From positions 188,595,326 to 188,659,325 of the forward strand of contig NC_135497.1 of the NCBI RefSeq assembly GCF_052857255.1: a stretch of DNA of 64,000 nucleotides. Reading direction: 5' to 3'. Source of the stretch: Amblyomma americanum (taxonomy: Eukaryota; Arthropoda; Arachnida; Ixodida; Ixodidae). Positions within the stretch are counted from its first letter, which is position 1; each line of letters starts with the position of its first letter. Under the pieces are notes generated by a model. The model ran no database searches. It saw nothing but the letters and a program-made list of their open reading frames with translations, and was not told the DNA's origin. Positions 53,212 through 64,000 of this stretch are shown here, piece after piece. The translations under genes and the position numbers were made by a program.

Positions 53212-54275
53212 GTAAATTTTTCCTCATTTCTTTTTTTCAGCAAGAGAGTATATAGGCTGCATATTAGTGCTACAACCATAGTGGTGGTGTGATTTCTTCT
53301 GTGCGCACGTGCATGCGTGTGTGTGTGTGCGCGCGCGTGAGAGAGAGACAACTGCAGTCCGAATTGTCCAAATGTTGACTTATCAAATGGCTCCCCAAAA
53401 CTACCAAAAACCATTTGCATGAAAGTAAAATTTATTTGGTGAAAACCTTGGCAATGGTCATCTTCTTTTAAAATAAAAACTGTGGGACAAAAATGTTTCA
53501 CAGATCAGTCAGATGCTTTAATTCGTGCACACTTTTGGGAGTGTCAGAAGCAGTGCTGTCGGTAACGCGTTACTTTATCGGCAGCTTATTAACGTACTCG
53601 TTACCATTTCTGAACTGTAACGAGTAACATACTTACATTACCATTATTCAGCAACGTGAGGTATCACGTTACTAGTTTCTTTTCGTTCCAATTGTCCCCC
53701 ACTCCGCCCCTTTTTTAGAAAAAAAAAGCGCAGAGCACCTAAAGCGATGTTGCAAATAAACAAAAATATACAGGTGCTCTCGGTTGACCCTTGTTGCGGC
53801 TCGCATGCATGGCAGAGAACACCTGCCCTTGACGATGCACCCAACTAAATAAAAGAGAATAGCCATAAAGCACGAAACACGTGCGCGAACACGCATTTAC
53901 ACACTTGCCTTCACCTACTTCCCCTTCCCAAACCACTCACACAAACTCTCTAAAGAGCAGAAGCATGCCCAGCATTTTGGAACCTCACATTTTTCAGAAT
54001 TACTGTAAATTTGTTGAGAGTTCAGCAATGTTTTCTTTGCAAAGTTAGAATTGATGAAGAAGTGTCATTTTGTGTTTAATGTCACATTCAGAAAATAGCA
54101 ACACTGGTCAGAAGTGGTCGTGCCATCGTGTTCTTCTCTTAGTCGATTCGCGGCTTCTTTAAGTGTGTGATGCAGTAGAGCTGGATCTTCTTCACATGTT
54201 GCATGTGAGGAGGCTTCACTGCACAAACAGCACGCGACTAGTGCCAAGTTTTGGTGCTGACGTGAAACAGTGCAA

Positions 54276-55006
54276 AACCCAAGGCCTAAGGAGAGAGCAG
54301 AGGAAAGGAGGAAACTGACACAACTCAGTGCTGAACTAACAACTGACATTTATTTGGCACGCTGTGCGTATAAACACATTTTGGAATGCACCAAAATAGA
54401 AAAACACCACAAAGAGCACACTCATGCGCCCGGATCCCAGCAAGACAGCACAAGCTAAGGTGTGCAATTCAGGAAGCGAAATTCTTTTTGTGATAAAGAT
54501 ACCGATGGAGCATTTACTCAAGAATCACCATACTTCTTGATATTTGGGGCCTCGATTATTTCACGACACAGCTGATCTTTGTTCCTAGCAACAACAACTC
54601 GGCAATGTTCGAACTGTGGGATGCAATCGCACTCACAGCAATGCATGCTGAGGTTATGAGAATCTTTATTATCGACATTGTTACGGTGCTGCCTGAGCCT
54701 ATTGTTTAAGCACTGTCGTGTCTGGTCAATATAAAACCTGCTACAAGTGAGAGGAATGGAATACACAACATTTTTTTGGCACTTCACAAATTTGCACTCA
54801 TGATGTTTCGGGCAATCGGGGATGGTTTTCCCTCGGTTGTTGACACGCATGCATAAGCTTGATAAATTAACCGGGCCGAAAGTTTCAGTGCGCTGGAAGA
54901 ACGGAAATACCATGTGAACAGAAGAGAGAGAAGTGCACATAGGCAACAGAATGGCATAACACTGCCAGAAAATGAAAAGGAAAAAAAAGGAATAACAACA
55001 AGGCAA
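54276..55006 (-). mobile_element. Penelope-like element 3' portion (GIY-YIG endonuclease), degraded
   Basis: The - strand frame 54518-55006 contains DCPKHHECKFVKCQKNVVYS and then IPLTCSRFYIDQTRQCLNNR, matching the GIY-YIG pattern VVYEIPLxCGxxYIGQTGRCLNxR with I-D-Q in place of I-G-Q. It ends in a HCC-type region. 54276-54517 resembles a Penelope 3' UTR/pLTR (AACTAACAACTGACATTTAT). No RT is present. Confidence 0.65.
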
Positions 55007-57700
55007 TTAGTGTTCTTAACGACATGCAGCTATGGGCTGGCTGGCTGATATGCGCAGCCGCCATTGGCGCAGGCTTGCGGCAAAGCTCTGAACACAAAGC
55101 TATGCGTCTAAACTCTATCTGCTTGCTGACGGGGGGGCCTGTCATCACTCGCACTTCAGAGGAGCATAGGAAAAATTTAATATGCAGTTCAAGCCTGAGA
55201 ATGAATATTTGGGTGGTTGCTTGTTGAGCAGGTCATAGCTCGCCATGGCGCCACTTCGGGAGCCAGGCCAATTTGACTGATGCCAGCCCCAGGGCGTCTG
55301 AATAAACCAGCTTCTGACGCCATAGACTTGCATGGGCATTTGGCGGGATTCTGGCCATTGTCTGAACTGTCTGAATTTCCTTAATAATGGGGTTCGAATA
55401 AACTAGGTTTTACTTAATTGAAAATGTCTGGTGTTGAAGAAAATTCATATAGTCTTCATATGAATGAGGGGCACTGTGACACTTTTTAGAATGTTATCTC
55501 TTATTAGCTTGTTCCTCAGTTTCACGTCATCGGCATCTGCAGTGCCACTTTCCACCTACCTTGGTTGGCAGATGAAAAGGTAGAGAGGGTTGAAAAGATG
55601 GGAGAATCCTTCTTGGAGAGGAGGAAGATGAAGATGGGGAGAGGGAAGAGCAGGAGAAGGTGGGAGGCGATGGGTAGCCTAAAGCCCTTGATATTGAAAG
55701 TAGCGACACACTCCTCCACTGCCGCGCTTTCCTCCTCGATTATCCTCGTCCGCCAGCTTAGTGCGCTGTACACGGCATGCTTCAGAGGCCATCGCACGCT
55801 CGCCGGCCCAGTGTGTTCGCTGGCATACATGAGCGTGCCTAAGTTTGCGCTTTTTTTCATACTCTATTATTAATCACAACTATTAGAAAGTGATGAGACG
55901 TGCGACTCTGCTACGAGCCACATTTATCACCTTCTCATTCGAGCAATGAAAGCACTAAATGTGAGCACTTGCGGCATGAAAAATCAAAGCGCAGTTCGTT
56001 CTCCTCAATACGGCAGAGTTTTTATTAGCCTAACATTTATGTTACTGTTGTATACTCTTCAATATTTTTCGGCACACTGACGCTTCGCTAAGTGCAGATT
56101 TGACCTAGCGCTGCATTCTTGCAGAAATACTGTTTATGATGCTGTTCTTTTGCAATCGAGCGAGGTAAAGACTGTGGTAATTTAAGTTTCACGAGTGAAG
56201 TTTTAGAAGCACGATAGTGGCTGCGAAAATGGGAAATTTTCTTTAATTCGCTGATCATTGTGCACCGTTTCACACGCTAATCTCTTCATTTGATGGCATT
56301 GCACTGTGTGTTCTATTGTCGGAGTGTGGATTATGCCTATTATAGCCTCTTTAATTTCTGAATCTCAGTGTGGGTTTCCGGGAAACACGTCTACATCGCA
56401 GACGTTAATTTTTTATTTATTTTTTTTTTGCTAGTAAATGTGGTGGAAAATAAAAAACGATTTTTGTATCGTATTTGACAGTCTCTCTCCCGTATGGCCC
56501 AGGGCTCTAGTGTAGTAGCTTTAACGGCGTTATACCATAGTCTGTCTAGGGATGATAGAGGATGTTAATCCTTAGAGCGATTAAGGAGTTTGTTCGTCCG
56601 TCGCGATTGTGTGCAACTCTACCGCGATTCCGAGAGCTAATGCCACCTGAAGAGAGAGTCACAGAAATGGTGCCTTTTAGAGTGAGCTTTGCCTTGTAGC
56701 AGGCAAAATGGTTATGATATACTGCATTGAATAATGTTTTCGGAAGAACATCATGTTCTTTAACTCCGTAGTTTATAAGATAGTACAAACCATTTCCGTG
56801 AGGATCACTCAGTCATGAAATGACCACATCAATTCTGACCACGCTTTACAGTGCTGAATATTGATTCTGCACGGCCATCTGAAGCACTCCTTAAATGCAT
56901 TCGAGGGATTAACGTAGATGAGTCATCAAGAGAATATCATCCTTCCGCCACTTAATCAAGTCTTCTGTTGGCACCAGCAATCACTCAAAAATTTTAAGCC
57001 AAACCCTTGGCCAGGCTCACTTCTGCAGTAGTCAATACAGTTAACGAAAAAACTAGAAAATAAAAGTCATTCTTTCAAGCAGCCGTGAAATTTGTATTGA
57101 CCAGGCAATAAAACAGCGGCGTGTGCATCACTCCGTGGAGCGAAGCTTAAAATTTTCGGTCTGAAACTTGCTAAAAAATGTATAACGCGCATTAAGCAAG
57201 ATTATCAGCTTCCTGATTATATCGCAAGAAGTTTTAAGTATGCACACTAGTTCAGGTACCATGAAATGCACAGTACTTCTTCGCTGAGGATGGTGTGCTT
57301 TGTCGGAACAAAGATGTTGTTGATCCACTTCTTTCTACGGCTGATGTCGTTTTTTCCTCGAGCAATCGCGAACAGCACGACTATATTTTCACTCCGGCTT
57401 ATGCACTGAAAGGCACCACAACCAGCCATAACGCGGAACTAAAAGTAGAGTTTGAATTGTCAGCGCATAACTCATCGGAGCTTGACCGGCAGCAGAGGCA
57501 GATAGCCTGCGCATGGGGCCGACGAAAAACGAAAACACAAGAAAACTATCCTTTTGCCTGCATCTCCCGGGCGACGGTCGGAGGGGCCAGTCATCGTTCA
57601 GAAAAGCTCGAGCAGAGAGTTGGGCGAGGAAGATGTGCGAGAGTCCGCAGTGCGGCGGCAAAGTTCACAGAAATGTACTACTTTCAAAATCAGGGGAGCT
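55007..57700. other. Stretch without a supported gene
   Basis: Open frames at 55565-55873 and on the opposite strand are low-complexity Ser/Arg/Lys/Glu runs. Two short - strand frames (56088-56273 and 56546-56788) look like decayed coding sequence but match nothing I can name. Confidence 0.35.
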
Positions 57701-57702
57701 TT

Positions 57703-57850
57703 AGAGTGGCCCGGTGGCTTGGGCGTCTGCCTGAGCTGCGGGAGGTGGTTGGTTCGAATCCCACTGCGTAGTATATCACTGCAGTCCTGGGCAAGTCCAG
57801 ATTTACCTTCCGGTTGTCTGACTTGGCCAGAAGAAATGGAACATGCCAGT
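57703..57850 (+). mobile_element. tRNA-related SINE head (family 5)
   Basis: GGCCCGGTGGCTTGGGCG (A-box-like) and GGTTGGTTCGAATCCC (B box) at tRNA spacing, followed by non-tRNA sequence. A pseudo-tRNA is the alternative. It lacks a foldable acceptor stem as far as I can tell. Confidence 0.5.
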
Positions 57851-58539
57851 AAAAATTCATTGCTTTCACACCACAGCTAATGCTCATTCCAGTTAGACTT
57901 GTAACCGTCCGATAATTTTTTCCACTGTCAATTATTCTGGTTAAAGCGATTCAAGAGCTCCAGGCACCAGTGCAGAAAGAATAGAATTATTAAAATCAGA
58001 GCATGCAAACAAGTTATTCAACTTAGAAAACTCTAAACAAAATGATCAGATGAAAACATATTTCACTCGACCAGTGCAGAGATTGGGCTCTACCAGTCAG
58101 AACCACGCCTTGCGCATACGCAGCAGAAGCTTGCATGCAGTTGTTACCTTGCCACATTAGCCCACAGCTGTGGACTTTGATGGTGCTGTCTTTCTATGTA
58201 CACATTGCAGACAGGGCAAGGGTGACTAGCAAAATAAAATAAAAGCCCATAGTCTTACGCAAACTACAAACTTCATTATGGGTTTAGAAAAAATTGGAGG
58301 ATGCTTAAGCTTCGTCTTTAAGAGTGGAACGCGTCAGCTTGTTGCAGCGCAGCCAGGGAGTCCTCCACAGAACGCCATCGCCCGTTCAGTGCAACGCCTT
58401 GCCCGTTGGACAAATCACTTGGGAGTCTCTAAGAGGGCTCTCAAAATAGCCCATCCCCTGCCCGAAAAGATAATGAACGAACGGGCTGTAGTGACTCCAC
58501 TCCCTGAATTGGCTGCTGTGCGTCTCCGTTGTTATTGTG

Positions 58540-58655
58540 ATTTTAGAGGAAAGGAAAGGTGCAGTAACTGTTTCGCATATCAGTGGACACCTCAACCATG
58601 CTTGAGGGAAGGAAGTTTGTAGTGAAAGAGAAATGATAGAGAGGCGGTTATGGAG
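58540..58655 (-). mobile_element. SINE 3' tail fragment (family 2)
   Basis: The reverse complement matches the C/T-rich tail, GTGTCCACTGATATGCG-type block and poly-pyrimidine of the copies at 24238 and 44910. 5' truncated. Confidence 0.5.
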
Positions 58656-58949
58656 GTGGTTATGGAGGTCTGCGTCTCCATTGGCATCACATTCGTTGAC
58701 CACAACAGTACGCAGTACGTTACAGGTGCTTGGGTGGTACGGGTTCCATGACATTGCAGTGGTCACACAAACCATGACGCACAGAGGTCCGATCACTGCT
58801 GCCTGCCTTTCTGCAGCCTGAAGAGATCACGAAGGGTTGCACCCACACTGCTGCCCGCAGGGGCGAAACCGTCGTGTTATCACCAGGCTCCGCTTCGGAC
58901 CAGTTGACGTCTTCGAAGGTTTTGTCTACCGGTCCTCCAAATTCAAATC

Positions 58950-59060
58950 CACAACCCCTGTGCGATGTCAGCACATGTTAAATAACCTCAGGTTGCCGAA
59001 ATAACGGCGTCCCACATAGTCTGAGTCGCTTTGGAACGTAGAACTCCATAAACTCAAACT
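58950..59060 (+). mobile_element. SINE 3' fragment (family 1)
   Basis: GTGCGATGTCAGCACATGTTA, ATAACCTCAGGTTGCCGAAAT, GGCGTCCCACATAGTCTGAG and TTTGGAACGTAGAACTCCATAAA. Head missing. Confidence 0.6.
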
Positions 59061-62000
59061 GAACACGTTCGTAACAGCACCTATCATAGCTCAGCGCAAG
59101 CTATTCGCATTTACTTTCATCTCTACAACATAGATGGTGCTCTGTTGCCACAGCTCATTGCAGTCAATTGAAATGCTTTATAAAGTAGACGCAATTGTTA
59201 TTGGGTCCTGTGTCAAAATTCGCATACTCATGTACACATCAGTACGCAAAGACACTTCACGATGTCAAAGACCACAACGCGTTCACTAGGTCCACAGTTG
59301 ATTCTCCCTCTCGATCTTATAGAGGGAAATTTGTTTGATGATGATGGTTAAGGGATGCTTATAGTCTTGTAGATTCAATATTGCTCAATCACGTTGCTCG
59401 AGGACACTTCTGGAGAAGTAAAATGTTATTAACAATCAATAAAACAAAGAAAGGTGCAAGCAAGGCGGAAAGTTAAACTTGACTGACTCATAATTTTACC
59501 TGACGATACCAGCACTCGGTCCCGCCGAAACAGCTGGTTTTAAATCCTGTGTCCCCGCCCTCGGTCGGGACAATAACCTATTAGGTAAGTTCAAAAACAT
59601 TCATGCAATAAATCATTGGGGAATGTGAAACATAACCAATGAACAATTGGGGGAAAAAACGCAACAATTCAATTATTAGGGAAAGAAGATACTAAGTTAT
59701 CTAGACAACACTATACAAGTATTTACACTCTCCACTACCGAGATTTCTGAGCATTCCCCTTTCCTTCTGCGAGCTTCGTGAACACTCGCTTTCCCACAGG
59801 TGCGGGCTGTTTCAACCTCTGGTAAACCCAATTTCGAGGAAAGGCCATCTCTGAGGCCCATCTATTCAGTGCAGTCACTCCCCAACTCTGTTCATGCAAA
59901 GTAGTCGGATGGACACAAACTCTCGTACAAAGCACGTCTCTTGTGTGTCCCTTCCTTGTGCATGTGAGCTGAGGCTGACCCGTGCTAATGAGTGGTCATT
60001 CTTCACATCTGCAGCTAGTGGGGCGATGTCTTGTTGATCACGCCTCAGGCTGTCAACGAGCGCTGCCATAGACACCCTACGCTTTGAGCAGCGGTGCCAC
60101 AGACATGGGACAAAAGCCACGCAATGCAACGTGGATTATGGTGGCTCGTTGCCTCCCACGTGCGCTCGTCTCGCCGCAAGAGCATGCACAGTAGGATGCG
60201 ACCCGATGTATACACCCCTGGAACGGTTTGACCTTTTCCGTATTCTCTAAATCATCTGCTGTCCGGCTTGCCCTATCGCGCCTGGTAGCGACTGTGACAC
60301 CCCCTTCTCTGCCATTGTGCAGAGGGCAGGCGAAAAAGAAACTCAATGGGCATTCCCTTTTCGCGAACCCAAATGCGGAAAACAATGCATAGCGCTGCGA
60401 ACTTCACTTGCATTTTTTATTCAGTGTGAACCAACGAGCCTTCGTAGCGTGTTTCGAACAAACGAGCCTTTGTAGCATGTTCTGCATGTGCTCGCCTCAC
60501 AAAGACCTGGGTGCAATTCCCCATATCTCCACAAGATTTTATATTTGGAGATTCTTGTGTTACAACGCCGACACTGGCTTTTCTGCGACACAAGGTCCTT
60601 ATAGACCTCCTGCATCTTTGTAAACAAACGAGGTGGCGCTGCAGTCGCTAGCGAGCTCGTGGTAGGCAAAAGGTCGGGGAGTGGCGTCGTGGATAGGTGT
60701 TCAGCGCGGGTTTTCAAGGCTTGTAGGCACGTTTCCAGTTTCTGCGAATCATAGCAATGGTCGATGCTTCAAACTTAGTAATTTGTTGAAGTACATGAGC
60801 TCGCGTTGGCCACGTGCGGCCTATAAAGAGAAATAGTTTTCCACCGTATTGTACATATGGTTAGTAGTAAACATGCAGAAAGCGTTACTGCCGTTTATTT
60901 ATGCGCTAGGCATTAAGTAAAAAAAGTTTTGACACTCTGCACTAGTGTCACTGCACTAGCTTTGCACTCTGCACTAGGACAATAGTGAGGGGAAGCGCTG
61001 GCCTTGTTTCGTCGGAGCAGACATGCGCTCATCATCTGCTGACATACGTACGTGTCGCGCTGTGCGAAAAGTGGGGACAGCGTCGTGTCCCTGATCTCCT
61101 GTCTCGCTTAGCGCTGTTTTTAGCCGCATGACCACGCACCAGCCAGGCCGACTTGTCCTCTTGTTAAGCTGGTCGATTTGGTGAAAATTTTTGAATTCTA
61201 GAATTATTTTCTTTCCTAGCCCTGAAGTCTAGTTTCGTGACGAAAAATTATAGCAAAATATTGAGTACAAATTTATAAATTACACTTTTTAGAAGTGCGG
61301 TCGTCAAAAATTGTGAGGTAATTTTTTTGATTTCAGTGCCACATTTCTTTGACCAAAGCGAAAGCGAAGATGCCATAAACGAGGGAATAAACTTTAAGGT
61401 TCATTTTGTGACCTCTCACATTTTCTGCGACTGGATCACTTACCTTCGTAATTCGCATGAAAATCAAATGATTCCATTTGTCGCAAACTATTCCTGAGAC
61501 GTTGAGGAGCGTAATAAATCTCTAGATTTTTTTTCCCTACACGTGGAGTACTGTGTTAGTTATTTCTTGTAAGAAACGTTTTCATGTAACTATGCATGCA
61601 TAAGTACTGATCATATAGAAAAGGAACTAATCGCGTCATCGTACAGAACAGGGCTTTATGTACATGCTGGCATAAAAAAACTGCGCACTATCTACTCAAT
61701 TATTTGAGACCTTGGGGGGACTTGACGACGGTGTTAATTATAATTACCCAGAACTGCACCAGGTATAGCTATAAATAAAAGGAATTACTGAAACTAGCGT
61801 AGGAATTTCATATTTGCACCAAGTTTAGTTACATATCGCATGCATGAATAACGAAAACACTTTTCATTGCCGCGTCCCCTCTCAATCTCGCCACGTGTCT
61901 GTTAGTAGCACGCCTGCGGCTGCTTCTTTCCAAACAAGCTTTGCGATCATGTACTACCTCATGAAACATGACACATGCATGATGCAATGAAAAAGCATAT

Positions 62001-63079
62001 GGCGTTTAGCACACTTAAGGTACGCTATTCTAAGCACACCAACGCGACCGCGCAAGATTGACACAACTTACCAGACTTCTTTCTACTCGAATGAAATAAT
62101 TGCGTCGTCATATCAAGAAACAGTTTCAAGTAAATATTAAATGTCATAAAATGCGCCATTAAAACATGGTGTGCTATTAACAAAAAAACGCATTCCTTGG
62201 GGGCGAGTGAACCTGTCGGTCCCCGTGCACTCCGGCTCAAGGTGATAAGTACGTGTGCAGCTGCATATGTCTTTTTTTTCCTTGAGCAATTATCAGCCTA
62301 CTATCCTGAAGTTCAGATGAATGAACGCAGTAACTTGCATGCTATTAAGTGCATTGAGTGGCAGTGCCTATCGACTCCGACTTCGCGCTTTACTACCGTG
62401 GCCCAATGCCTGTTAGCCAGTTTCCGAATGCGGCATTTATGTGTGAGAAACCTATCGAGGCTAATTTAATATTTTTTATGCTACTACGCGGATCCAGCAG
62501 TGACGCAGCTGGTCAATACATGCTGCTTCTGCAGTGCACAGGCTTGAAGCAGCCGCCGGCAGCTGCGGTAGGCACGGGCAAGCGGAACCTGTTTTGCCTA
62601 CCATGCGAAAGTCGCTGCTAACATCAGCGCCACCGCATCTTCGTGACGTCGCGGGGTGAAGGAGGTCCATAGCTATCGCGTTAATAGCTTGATGCAGAAC
62701 AAGTTGGTACATTGTAATGGGAATTGGAAGCTGTGAACATGGCATGAGGAAGAAAGAAGTGCGACGTCAGTGTTGAGTGTGTCACTGTGGTAGGGGACTA
62801 GTGACAAGCTTGTGTGCAAAATCTAGGAGGCGCTTGCCATCAGTGACAGTGGGTTATCATGGATGAGCACACCATCCATTGTTCAAGTAATATAGAAGAG
62901 GCATTTCTGTGCAGTATATAAAATAATTAGCACAAACACATTCACTTGGGTTTCCTATGTCTCCATCGTATTGTCATATTGTTGTCAGAGTTGTCTTTCG
63001 TCTTTCCTCCTCGTGCTGCTTTTACAGCTGACAATTCCCATTGTATTTATTATGCACTTTTTCTTTCTCTATGAAAACT
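59061..63079. other. Stretch without a supported gene
   Basis: No domains or paired splice sites seen. A GC-richer patch at 59730-60380 has overlapping open frames on the - strand but no recognisable protein. The next exon of the RACGAP1-like gene was looked for and not found. Confidence 0.35.
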
Positions 63080-63089
63080 AGATCATGCA

Positions 63090-63329
63090 GCCGCCGCTGT
63101 GGCTGAGTGGTTACGGCGCTCGGCTGCTGGCCCGAAAGACGCGGGTTCAATCCCGGCCGCTTCAGTCGAATTTCGATGGAGGCGAAATTCTAGAAGCCCG
63201 TGTACTGTGCGATGTCAGTGAGCGTTAAAGAACCCCAGGTGGTCTAAATTTCCGGAGCCCTTCACTACGGCGTCTCTCATAGCCTGAGACGCTTTGGGAC
63301 GTTAAGCCCCCATTGAACTAAACTAAACC
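63090..63329 (+). mobile_element. tRNA-derived SINE (family 1), nearly intact
   Basis: A box TGGCTGAGTGG (63100-63110) and B box GGGTTCAATCCC (63143-63154), complete body to GGGACGTTAAGCCCCCATTG. Flanked by AGATCATGCA at 63080-63089 and 63330-63339. Confidence 0.85.
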
Positions 63330-63865
63330 AGATCATGCAACATGTTTCGCAGTTCCAGATTTGAGATCATGGGAGGTTAGGAGAATGTGCAATGATTTTT
63401 TTTTTTTTTTTTCCTATTTAAAGGTCTCTCTCTATTCAGTATTTTGACAACTTTGTAACTTCCTGTGAAAAAAAAAAAAAAACACCAGTTTGAATTAAGA
63501 AATTTTTTAGCTGGAATTGTGTCATGAGAAGTCTCTGGACAAAATTCAATCCCCACAGAGAAGTACTGCTGCTGTGAAAGTGACAAAGATAAACAGGATT
63601 GCTTAAGCGAGGCTGTGAAGCACATAGCCTTGATTAAGCAACACTGTTTTATTCTTGGCAATAAGAGGCATCATTTGCAGTACAATATGGGCAACCTGCA
63701 GAGGCCAGGCAGTGCTGCAACATGAGCTTGCAACGTAAGTTGCTAGCTCTTGCTTCGTCTAGTCCGTGTCATGTACCAATAGTTTTTTGGGTGCACAATC
63801 GGCGTGGTTGTTCACATGAATCAACACTAACTAGGCTACATCCTTACATCATTTTATTTATACAG

Positions 63866-64000
63866 CCGCTGCAGTGGTTCAGTGGTTATGGTGCTGAGCT
63901 GCTGGCTCTAAAAATGTGGGTTCGATCTTGGCTGCAATGGTTGCATTTTGGTGCAGGTGAAATGCGGAGGCCCCTGTATTGTGCGATGTTAGTGCGCGTT
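63866..64000 (+). mobile_element. tRNA-derived SINE (family 1), cut by the window end
   Basis: Head CAGCCGCTGCAGTGGTTCAG, B box GGGTTCGATCTTGG, body to GTGCGATGTTAGTGCGCGTT at the last base. More diverged than the copy at 63090. Confidence 0.7.

Noticed and set aside
53537..53660. Sequence starting CAGTGCTGTCGGTAACGCGTTAC, reminiscent of a hAT terminal repeat
   Set aside because: No inverted partner end or 8-bp duplication found downstream, so an element cannot be delimited.
55565..55873. Glu/Lys/Arg-rich ORF considered as the third RACGAP1-like exon
   Set aside because: Purine-rich low-complexity DNA. It does not continue the phase-2 junction or the expected coiled-coil sequence.
57703..57775. 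Possible functional tRNA gene (A and B boxes at correct spacing)
   Set aside because: No convincing acceptor stem or anticodon arm by eye, and SINE-like sequence follows. Treated as a SINE head.
59500..60300. Possible solo LTR (TGTCACAGTC ... on the - strand)
   Set aside because: Candidate TG...CA ends exist, but no target duplication and no second copy in the window to confirm.

Overview
This is a eukaryotic window, most likely from a hard tick (Ixodidae). The main evidence is the repeat content: about a dozen tRNA-derived SINE copies whose core resembles the tick Ruka-type SINE (named from memory), tick-type LINEs, Penelope-like elements and P/pogo/hAT DNA transposons. These sit inside long introns with GT/AG splice sites. 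Only a small fraction of the window is host coding sequence. It contains one 100-N assembly gap.

Host genes. (1) On the + strand, a fibronectin type III exon (3866-4069) and a laminin-type EGF exon (12902-13315) are both phase 1-1 modules. They probably belong to one large extracellular or adhesion gene. The roughly 8.8 kb between them holds a LINE fragment, a complete P element and a SINE. (2) On the - strand, four exons that chain in phase (45591-45469, 44795-44659, 39757-39717, 37627-37481) give the first ~148 residues of a protein I do not recognise. (3) On the + strand, two exons (46843-46945 and 53067-53211) encode the start of a coiled-coil protein that aligns without gaps over 65 residues with my recollection of the N-terminus of RACGAP1/CYK-4/Tumbleweed, the centralspindlin RacGAP. 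Genes 2 and 3 are head to head. The ~1.25 kb between them carries four TTTGAA motifs and an E2F-like site, a candidate bidirectional cell-cycle promoter.

Mobile DNA. The standout is a structurally complete P-element-like transposon (5857-9990). It has matching CAACACCC/GGGTGTTG ends, a TCCCGAT target duplication and a two-exon, uninterrupted 936-residue THAP transposase with candidate D/D/E residues. From 17.3 to 35.8 kb lie two copies of one LINE family. The second copy is broken up by a pogo element (which itself carries a SINE), a Tigger-like fragment and a degenerate Ty3/gypsy element. The 39.7-44.7 kb intron holds two fold-back MITEs with TA target duplications, a Penelope-like fragment flanked by inverted repeats, and several SINEs. 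A 109-bp tandem array at 16.1-16.6 kb runs into the assembly gap.

Stretches at 1-3.8 kb, 10.9-12.6 kb, 14.0-15.6 kb, 35.8-37.4 kb, 55-58.5 kb and 59-63 kb showed no coding signal that I could support.
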